From the NCBI GenBank assembly GCA_046331565.1, contig JAXLQP010000006.1, positions 1-64,000 on the forward strand: DNA of 64,000 bases. Reading direction: 5' to 3'. Origin of the DNA: DASRDU01 sp046331565. GTDB taxonomy: Bacteria > Acidobacteriota > Blastocatellia > RBC074. The translations under genes were made by a program, and so were the position numbers. This document shows positions 57,780 through 64,000 of this stretch, one piece after another; the first letter of the stretch is position 1, and each line of letters begins with the position of its first letter. A model generated the notes under the pieces. It worked only from the letters and a program-made list of their open reading frames with translations, ran no database searches and was not told where the DNA came from.

Positions 57780-58709
57780 TTACATCACCACAGGCGGGGC
57801 GAGAATTTTTTCAAGCGCGGCTTCATCCAGATAATAGACCTCGCTGCAAAAATGGCAGGTCAGTTCCGCGCCCCGGTCTTTTTCCAGCATGTCTTCCACT
57901 TCGTCACGACCGAGCGCCGAGACAATATTGAAGGCGCGTTCATACGAACAGTTGCAGCGAAACTCAAGCGGCCTTTCTTCCAGCACTTCAAACGGCAGAC
58001 CGCCGAGCGCGATTTGCAGAATCTCGCGTGCATCTGCGCCCTGGCGAATCATTTCAGTCGCGTGCGGCACCCGCGCAATTGATGCTTCAAGTGCGGCAAT
58101 GACTGTTTCATCAGCGCCGGGCAGCGTCTGAATCAGAAAGCCGCCCGCCGCCAGCACGCGGCTTGCGCGCATTTCGTCCGGCCCGACAAACACGCCGAGC
58201 GACAGCGCCGAAGGAATCTGTTCCGAAGCCGACAGGTAATAAGCCAGGTCTTCGGCAATCTCGCCGGACACGACCGGCACCGAACCGTAATAAGGTTCTT
58301 TCGTAAAGCCGATTTCGTAAGCCGCTTCACGAATCACGTGCAGCAGCCCTTTGCCCACCAGACCGGCCACGTCCAGTTTGCCCCGCTCATTAAGCGGCAG
58401 TTCCGCTGCCGGATTTTTCAGATATCCGCGCACCGTGCCCTGTGAACTGGCTTCAACGGTGATGCCGCCCACCGGCCCGTCACCCCGGAACTGGAGCGTA
58501 ATGCGTTCGAGATCCTTGAATGTGCGGCCCAGCATCAGCGCGCCGGTCATGGCGCGGCCCAGCGCCGCCGCCGCTGTGCGCGATGCGCCGTGTCGTCCGG
58601 CGGCCTCATCGGCCAGATTAGTTGTCACGGCGGCAATGCCTCGCACGGTTGCATCAGCAGCCAGCGCCTGAATCAGATGATCGTTCTGTCCCACTACTGC
58701 TTTCTCCAT
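57780..58709 (-). CDS. hslO: Redox-regulated chaperone Hsp33
   Basis: 309 residues. N-terminal chaperone fold (LIQALAADATVRGIAAVTTNL, GRAMTGALMLGRTFK) and C-terminal redox switch with four Cys: FRCNCSYERAF and LTCHFCSEVYYL, binding zinc when reduced and forming disulfides on oxidation. It holds unfolded proteins under oxidative stress. Confidence 0.96.
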   Translation of the reverse strand: MEKAVVGQNDHLIQALAADATVRGIAAVTTNLADEAAGRHGASRTAAAALGRAMTGALMLGRTFKDLERITLQFRGDGPVGGITVEASSQGTVRGYLKNPAAELPLNERGKLDVAGLVGKGLLHVIREAAYEIGFTKEPYYGSVPVVSGEIAEDLAYYLSASEQIPSALSLGVFVGPDEMRASRVLAAGGFLIQTLPGADETVIAALEASIARVPHATEMIRQGADAREILQIALGGLPFEVLEERPLEFRCNCSYERAFNIVSALGRDEVEDMLEKDRGAELTCHFCSEVYYLDEAALEKILAPPVVM

Positions 58710-58744
58710 TCTGGCGGCGCGGCGGGAGCGCGCCGTAATTCTTT

Positions 58745-58773
58745 TTGCTGTGAGCCGTCAGCGCCGATATGTT
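58745..58773 (+). promoter_or_regulatory. Possible promoter of the alpha/beta hydrolase gene
   Basis: TTGCTG (58745-58750), 17-bp spacer, TATGTT (58768-58773), 113 nt before the ATG. Confidence 0.4.
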
Positions 58774-58886
58774 ATATTTCATTCGCAAATCAGGCCCCAC
58801 CTGAAACCCCGCTTCGACATTTTGCCCGAACAACCCGCAGAAGCAAGTCCCTCATTCGGACAGCCCGTGACCACAGGTAATCTCTC

Positions 58887-59909
58887 ATGGCTATCAAACA
58901 GCGCAATTTTATGGTTCGTCTGTTCAGCACCCTGCTGCCTGCGATGGCAGGTGTGCTGGTTGTGCTTGGACTCTTCGCCGGTTATCTGGTCTATCTGGTG
59001 ACGCACCCGAAGCGGGCGATGGAAGATGTCACGCCGCAGCAGTTTTCAATGCTGACCGGCAGCAGCCTGGCCTGGAGCGAAGAGAACTGGCCGAATCAGG
59101 ACGGCACGAAGGCTGTCGGCTGGTTTTTGCGCGGCGCGGTCGGCGCGCCAGCCATCATTCTGAATCACGGTTACGGGCGCAATCGTTCAGAACTGCTCGA
59201 TCTCGGTGTCCGCCTGCGCGAAGCGGGTTATCACGTCCTGCTGCCTGACCTGCGCGGTCACGGTGTCAGCCCGGTGGCCTGGACTTCGCTCGGTGAATAC
59301 GAAGGCGAGGATGTGCTGGCGGCAGTCAGCTTTCTGAAGCAGATGAAAACGAACACGGGCCAGCCGCTCGTTGACGGTTCGCGCATTGGTTTGTATGGCG
59401 TGTCACTCGGCGGTTATGCCGCGCTTGTGGCGGCGCATCGTGATCCGGCCATTCGCACGGTGATTGCCGACGGAGCTTATCGTGATCCGGGCATTCTGAC
59501 GCGCTCGCTGATGGGCGAAATGTTCAGCAACGCCGGAACCGAACTGGATGGCTTTCTCAATCTCGGATTGAAGTGCTATTTCCTGGGCAGGTATCAGCGC
59601 ACCTCAGTTGAGGAGGCCGTCAGCAAACTGAGCGCGCAAAAAGTCTGGTTCGTGACCAGCAATTCAGCCGGAGCCTTTGATCATTCGATGCGCGACCTGT
59701 TTGCTGTGTCGAGCGGTCAGAAAGAGATGGTGACATTCGATCACAGCCGCGTTTCACGGCTCGACGGATCAGAGCAGGCCACTTACGATGATCGCATCGT
59801 CAGTTACTTTCGCCGCGCCATGCCGCGCGAAGCGGGGCAGCCGGTGAATGAAACCAGAGCCGCGCTGAATAATTCTTCAGTTGCCCGCACGCAGCCGAAC
59901 GCGCATTAA
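58887..59909 (+). CDS. Membrane-anchored alpha/beta hydrolase
   Basis: 340 residues. A TM anchor (~11-39) is followed by the hydrolase: oxyanion region LNHGYGRNRSEL, LLPDLRGHGVSP, nucleophile Ser173 in GVSLGGYAAL. The Asp/His partners are probably in the C-terminal part (AFDHSMRDLF or FDHSRVSRL). Serine aminopeptidase/S33-like; substrate unknown. Its 3' end overlaps the convergent GT39 gene by 33 nt. Confidence 0.85.
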   Translation: MAIKQRNFMVRLFSTLLPAMAGVLVVLGLFAGYLVYLVTHPKRAMEDVTPQQFSMLTGSSLAWSEENWPNQDGTKAVGWFLRGAVGAPAIILNHGYGRNRSELLDLGVRLREAGYHVLLPDLRGHGVSPVAWTSLGEYEGEDVLAAVSFLKQMKTNTGQPLVDGSRIGLYGVSLGGYAALVAAHRDPAIRTVIADGAYRDPGILTRSLMGEMFSNAGTELDGFLNLGLKCYFLGRYQRTSVEEAVSKLSAQKVWFVTSNSAGAFDHSMRDLFAVSSGQKEMVTFDHSRVSRLDGSEQATYDDRIVSYFRRAMPREAGQPVNETRAALNNSSVARTQPNAH

Positions 59910-61577
59910 GACCAGATTATCCAGCCCGTCCCGGTGACGATTGGCGCGCGGCTGCTCGCCCAGGCGTTCGACGCTGAGACGCTCATCATCGCCAAGCGTG
60001 CCGCTCCATCGTTGCAGCGCGATGACGAGCAGGCCTGGCAGATGCTCTTCTTTCAGCCGCGCCACAATTTCATCAGTCGTCATCAGCGTCAGCATTGCGG
60101 CCTTTTCATCGCGCAGCGGCAAATCAGGCGCATAAAAATTCAGGCTCTGTTCCGTGTTGATGTAAAAAATCAATCGTTCGCCAGGCGCGGCCTTTTGCAG
60201 CGCCAGTTGCGACAATTCGCGCATTGATTCCTGTCGCCCCAGTCCCGCAAACAAAAGCTGACTTGCAGCCAGCACAATCACCAGCACCCCGAAAGGCAGC
60301 AGCAGCGTCGCCGCCTTTTCACGTCGCACCCACACCAGTGCCAGATAAACCACTGCCACCGCCATCACCACCGCTGAAGCAATGCGCGCCTGATCTTCAC
60401 CCGCGCCCATTTCAGTGCTGCCACGCAACCAGACCACAGCCGCAATCACAACGAGCAGCAGGCCGTTGAGCGTACTCATCCATCTGAATAGTCGTGTTGC
60501 GCCCTCAGTCCACACTCTTTCAAGTTCACCGCCGACGAGCAGCGCAATCGCGGGAAAGACAGGCAGGATGTAACCCGGCAGCTTCGAACCTGAGAATGAA
60601 AAAAAGATGACCGGCAGCAGCGCCCACAACCAGATGAACAGGCGCATCCGGTCAGGCTCGGCAATTTCCTTTGCCGTATAGTCGCGCCATCTTCTGACTG
60701 CCTGCTGCGCCGCCGCGATCAGGTGAAACGTCCACGGCACGCAGCCCATCAGCGCAATTGCCGCGAAAAAATAGACCGGCTGCGGATGCTGATACTTGTT
60801 CGTCAGGTATCGCTGAAAGTGATGCGCCAGAAAAAACTCGTTCCAGAATTCGCGCCCGTGCCGCGCAAACATCGGCCCGTACCACGTCGCTGCAATCGCC
60901 AGAAAAATAACTGCGCCGATGACAAGCAGCGCCGGACGTTTCAGCAGGTTCAGCATCCGGCGCGCAAGCAGCAAATAAAGCCCGATCACGCCGCCCGGCA
61001 GCACAATGCCCGCCAGTCCTTTCGCCAGCACGGCCAGCCCGAGTCCGGCGCAGCACACATACCACCAGAAATTTGTTGTGCCGCCTTCGCTCTGCTCCCG
61101 ATCCCACAAATAAAACGCCAGCAATGACAGCTCCATCGTCATTGCCAGCGGCGTATCGAAAGTTGCGCCGCGCCCGAAACCGAGCCAGATGCCGCTTGAG
61201 AGCAGCACCGTTGCGCTGAGGTATCCGAACATCACTGACCGCACGCGCCTGCCGAAAAAATAGAGCAGCAGCGCGCTCGCTCCTGCGCTCAGCGCGATAA
61301 AAAAGCGCGCCGCCCATTCCGACACGCCAAACAGCGTGAAGCCGCTCGCCACCAGCCAGTAAGTCAGCGCGGGCTTTTCAAACCAGTGAATCCCGCCGAG
61401 GCGCGGCGTGATCCAGTCGCCTGAGATAAACATTTCGCGCGCGACTTCGGCATAGCGCGGCTCATCCGGCCCGATCATCGGCAACCGGCCCAGCCCGTAA
61501 AATAAAATGCCTGCGCCCAGCAGCAGCAGGGCCATCAGGCAGTATCGTTCCTGTCTCGCAGTTTTAAGTTCCGGCAC
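59877..61577 (-). CDS. GT39-family (ArnT-like) glycosyltransferase
   Basis: 566 residues. About 12 TMs with the catalytic DEPRYAEVAREM loop near ~38 and PxLGGxxWFEKPALTYW motif, as in ArnT-type dolichol/undecaprenyl-linked sugar transferases. It probably adds a sugar to lipid A or another envelope lipid. Start: GTG 61577, or ATG 61535, which fits the family better. Confidence 0.9.
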   Translation of the reverse strand: MPELKTARQERYCLMALLLLGAGILFYGLGRLPMIGPDEPRYAEVAREMFISGDWITPRLGGIHWFEKPALTYWLVASGFTLFGVSEWAARFFIALSAGASALLLYFFGRRVRSVMFGYLSATVLLSSGIWLGFGRGATFDTPLAMTMELSLLAFYLWDREQSEGGTTNFWWYVCCAGLGLAVLAKGLAGIVLPGGVIGLYLLLARRMLNLLKRPALLVIGAVIFLAIAATWYGPMFARHGREFWNEFFLAHHFQRYLTNKYQHPQPVYFFAAIALMGCVPWTFHLIAAAQQAVRRWRDYTAKEIAEPDRMRLFIWLWALLPVIFFSFSGSKLPGYILPVFPAIALLVGGELERVWTEGATRLFRWMSTLNGLLLVVIAAVVWLRGSTEMGAGEDQARIASAVVMAVAVVYLALVWVRREKAATLLLPFGVLVIVLAASQLLFAGLGRQESMRELSQLALQKAAPGERLIFYINTEQSLNFYAPDLPLRDEKAAMLTLMTTDEIVARLKEEHLPGLLVIALQRWSGTLGDDERLSVERLGEQPRANRHRDGLDNLVLMRVRLRAGN

Positions 61578-61759
61578 GATTGATAATTCAGCAGGGATGA
61601 AATCACAGGCGCCTGAGCAAGCGCAGAGGATAACCGGATCACATCCTGATTGCCAGCGGACTGCACGCGCCTTACTTCGCCCCGCAGGCCTTGAAAGTGC
61701 CGCTCGTCACAGGCGAAGATCACCGCGTCAGTTCATTTCAATTCAATCACTGAAACACT

Positions 61760-62728
61760 ATGACCGAAAAACTGAAAGCCGCAGTCATTGGCACAGGGCA
61801 TCTGGGCCGCGAACACGCCCGCATTTATGCCGCGCTTGAATCAGCCGAACTCGTCGCCGTCTGCGACACGAACGAAGCCGCCGGAAAAGCGATTGCTGAA
61901 AAATACAACACTCGTTTCATCCGCGATTACCGCGAACTGTTCGGTCACGTCGCAGCCGTCAGTGTGGCCACGCCGACTGTCAGTCATCACGAAATCACCT
62001 GCGCGTGTCTTGACGCGGGCATCAGCGTGCTGGTCGAAAAGCCGATTTCGCACACGCTCGCTGAAGCCGATGAAATGATCGCGCTGGCTCAGGCAAAAGG
62101 TCTGACGCTTCAGGTCGGCCACATCGAACGCTTCAATCCGGCCTTTCGCGCGTTGCAGCAGCGCGTCACCCGCCCGCGTTTTTTTGAAGCGCATCGCATG
62201 GGCATCTTCACGCCGCGCTCGCTTGATATTGATGTGGTGATGGATCTGATGGTGCACGAACTCGACATCATTGCAACGCTCGTCGGGCAGGAAGTGGAGA
62301 AGATTGAAGCCGTCGGCATTCCGATTCTGACGCCGAAAATTGATCTCGCCAACGCGCGCCTTGAATTTGCTGACGGTTGTGTGGCGAACATTACCGCAAG
62401 CCGCGTGTCGGGCGAACGCCTGCGCAAGCTGCGCGTCTTTCAGCCCGGTGAATATTATTCGCTCGATTACGCTGAGCAGTCGGTCGGGATGTGTAAACTG
62501 GTTCCCGTGCCCGGCTCGCCGCGCCCTGACATTGTGGCCGCGCCGCTTGAGATTGCGAAACGCGAACCGCTGCTGGCTGAAATTGAAGCGTTCGTTGAAG
62601 CGGTGCGCCAGCGCACAGAACCTGTCGTCACCGGCAGCGACGGACGCCGCGCCCTCGCGCTCGCCGTCGAAGTGCTGGAGCGCATCAGGGAGCATTCAAT
62701 TCGCGCCGGAATTAATCTGAGTTTTTAG
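61760..62728 (+). CDS. Gfo/Idh/MocA-family NAD(P)-dependent oxidoreductase
   Basis: 322 residues. Rossmann GTGHLGREHARIYAALE (~11-27), EKP motif (LVEKPISHTLAEADEM), and C-terminal alpha/beta domain with HELDIIATLVG. It oxidises or reduces a sugar or sugar nucleotide; the substrate is unknown. Short coding-like residues upstream (61660-61759) have no start and look like debris. Confidence 0.92.
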   Translation: MTEKLKAAVIGTGHLGREHARIYAALESAELVAVCDTNEAAGKAIAEKYNTRFIRDYRELFGHVAAVSVATPTVSHHEITCACLDAGISVLVEKPISHTLAEADEMIALAQAKGLTLQVGHIERFNPAFRALQQRVTRPRFFEAHRMGIFTPRSLDIDVVMDLMVHELDIIATLVGQEVEKIEAVGIPILTPKIDLANARLEFADGCVANITASRVSGERLRKLRVFQPGEYYSLDYAEQSVGMCKLVPVPGSPRPDIVAAPLEIAKREPLLAEIEAFVEAVRQRTEPVVTGSDGRRALALAVEVLERIREHSIRAGINLSF

Positions 62729-63112
62729 CCCGTCATTTCCGTCACTTCTCACTTCTCATCTGTCACCTGTCCCGGCTTGATGATTCTGATGACGAATCAC
62801 AAAGCCGGTCACCTGGAAACAACTGAAGCCACCCCCGTAGTAACGAATTCATTCGTTCTGTTTTCGGAGTAAGTATTGCTGATAGCAGAACGAATGAATT
62901 CGTTACTACGGGGGTGGCTTCAGTTTCATTGAAGCCGCCGGTTTGTTTGAGACTGCTACGTTTACCAGCCCTGTTTCAGGGCCGTGCTGCCGCTCATTCA
63001 ATTTTTCTGCAACAAACTGCATTCTCCGGCCACTCACCTGACGTATTTACCGGTGAACAGCGCAAAAAAGCTGTTCCAGCGAAGCAAACAATCAAGTCAG
63101 AAGGAGCCGCAG
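62729..63112. other. Intergenic stretch with hairpin element
   Basis: 384 nt with CACTTCT-type tandem words at ~62735-62770, the 40-bp-stem palindrome (62821-62925), and the leader of the sigma-factor gene. No gene. Confidence 0.7.
62821..62925. repeat. Perfect 40-bp-stem palindrome (MITE/hairpin element)
   Basis: The 40 bp at 62821-62860 are exactly complementary to 62886-62925; loop 25 nt. The arms contain CCCCCGTAGTAACGAATTC. No flanking direct repeat could be assigned with confidence. A perfect stem of this length implies recent copying or selection. Confidence 0.92.
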
Positions 63113-63643
63113 GTGAAGCTGGCCGGGAACCCCCAGACCTCGTTTTCAGAAATCGTGCGCGAGCATCAGTCAATGGTGCTCAGTCTGGCTTATCACTTTC
63201 TGCACGATCACGCGCTGGCCGAGGAACTGGCGCAGGAAGTGTTTCTGAGTCTGTACCGCAACCTGGCCGCGATCAAATCGCCGGAGCATTTGAAATTCTG
63301 GCTGCGCCGGGTGACGAGCCATCGCTGCATTGATTATCTGCGGCGGCAGAAATTCGGGCTGCACCTGCAAATGAGCATTGATGACGCGGAAGTGATTGAC
63401 GCCTTTCGCGTGCCCGATGCGCTGCCCGACCCGATGCTGTCACAGAAGCTGCGCCGCTACGTTGCCGCGCTGCCCGAAAAACAGCGGATGGTCGTGGTGC
63501 TGCGTTACCAGGAAGACCTCGATCCGGCTGAAATCGCCGAGGTGCTTGAGATGCCGGTCAATACCGTCAAGAGTTATTTGCAGCGCGGGCTGGCAACCCT
63601 GCGTGACAAGCTGTCGCGCTGCTTCGGAGAAGTGAACGTATGA
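63113..63643 (+). CDS. ECF-type RNA polymerase sigma factor
   Basis: 176 residues from GTG 63113, chosen for AGAAGGAG 8 nt upstream; a longer open frame to 62984 lacks support. Region 2 (HQSMVLSLAYHFLHDHALAEELAQEVFLSLYRNL, LKFWLRRVTSHRCIDYLRR) and region 4 (LPEKQRMVVVLRYQEDLDPAEIAEVLEMPVNTVKSYLQRGLATLRDKL). Overlaps the anti-sigma start by ATGA. Confidence 0.92.
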   Translation: MKLAGNPQTSFSEIVREHQSMVLSLAYHFLHDHALAEELAQEVFLSLYRNLAAIKSPEHLKFWLRRVTSHRCIDYLRRQKFGLHLQMSIDDAEVIDAFRVPDALPDPMLSQKLRRYVAALPEKQRMVVVLRYQEDLDPAEIAEVLEMPVNTVKSYLQRGLATLRDKLSRCFGEVNV

Positions 63644-64000
63644 GCCGCCTTGATGATGAACTCAGAATGGCGCTGCAGCGCCGCGAAGTGTCGCCCGATT
63701 TCACCGCGAAGGTGATGGCGCGCATCGCTGAACTGCCGCCCGTGCCGGTTTCGCCCTGGCAGAAGCTGGTGGCGTTCTTCCGGCTTCCGGCAGTGCAGTT
63801 CTCAACGGCTGGCGCGCTGGTCTGCCTGCTCATCGGACTGACTTTCGGTGTCAGGTATTACCGCGAATACCGGGAAATGAAACGCGAAGGCGAAATTGCC
63901 AGGGCGCAGGTCATGCTCGCCTTTCAGATTGCCAGCAGCAAACTGAACAAGGCGAAACAGAAGGTCAACCAGGCTGCCGAAAGAATTGCGACCGACGATG
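63640..64000 (+). CDS. Probable anti-sigma factor, cut by window edge
   Basis: 120 residues visible. The cytosolic N-terminus (LDDELRMALQRREVSPDFTAKVMARI) is typical of anti-sigma partners, followed by a TM (~60-76, ALVCLLIGLTFGVRYY) and a helical periplasmic part. It is coupled to the sigma gene by the ATGA overlap and would hold it inactive at the membrane. Confidence 0.8.
   Translation, partial: MSRLDDELRMALQRREVSPDFTAKVMARIAELPPVPVSPWQKLVAFFRLPAVQFSTAGALVCLLIGLTFGVRYYREYREMKREGEIARAQVMLAFQIASSKLNKAKQKVNQAAERIATDD

Overview
The window is a piece of a moderately GC-rich (high-50s % GC by eye) Gram-negative bacterial chromosome. Outer-membrane systems (TolC/RND pump, DUF5916 beta-barrel, lipoproteins), winged-helix/TPR regulators, DUF4388-HDOD proteins, a secreted beta-helix protein and small purL/purQ genes together suggest Acidobacteriota, probably class Blastocatellia. 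That assignment is inference; there is no rRNA in the window.

Layout. 1-6.5 kb is an accessory zone: the 3' part of an RHS/YD-repeat polymorphic toxin with an AT-rich HEMTH (zinc-peptidase-like) tip, an IS5-like element, an AT-rich ankyrin-repeat gene whose 5' end was hit by that element, and an IS630 relic. 6.5-19.9 kb is a nearly continuous minus-strand block: osmolyte-type ABC transporter (ATPase, then a permease/binding-protein fusion), a small unknown protein overlapping a C39-like cysteine peptidase, a TolC-RND-adaptor efflux system, an exported Fe/Mn superoxide dismutase, a DUF5916 barrel, and EgtD. 19.9-25.1 kb holds a winged-helix/TPR regulator divergent from two secreted proteins, and a zinc-ribbon membrane protein. 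25.1-28 kb is a Tat-exported TIM-barrel protein with a heparinase-like lyase.

28.2-29.7 kb is a small island between tRNA-Ser(UGA) and a 21-bp copy of the tRNA 3' end, with three small genes and no integrase. 29.8-33.9 kb carries a DUF2156 protein, a PerR/Fur-like regulator with Dps, and a YhcG nuclease. 33.9-38.4 kb is an AttEFGH-like ABC export cluster. 38.5-44.2 kb holds a queuosine-precursor transporter, an HD hydrolase overlapping a second YhcG, an M48 protease and FluC-DUF190. 44.4-48.4 kb is a large hybrid histidine kinase lying between intact tRNA-Glu(UUC) and a decayed 3' copy of it. 48.5-64 kb returns to core functions: TPR protein, TonB/TolA-like protein with purQ-purL, tandem DUF4388-HDOD paralogues, Hsp33, alpha/beta hydrolase, GT39 glycosyltransferase, Gfo/Idh/MocA oxidoreductase and an ECF sigma/anti-sigma pair cut by the right edge.

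Striking at the DNA level are many intergenic palindromes, several built from short tandem words (GAGATTT, CACGAA, ATCCTGTC). Some extend into coding sequence and form a protein tail or a signal peptide. There is also a perfect 40-bp-stem hairpin at 62821-62925.
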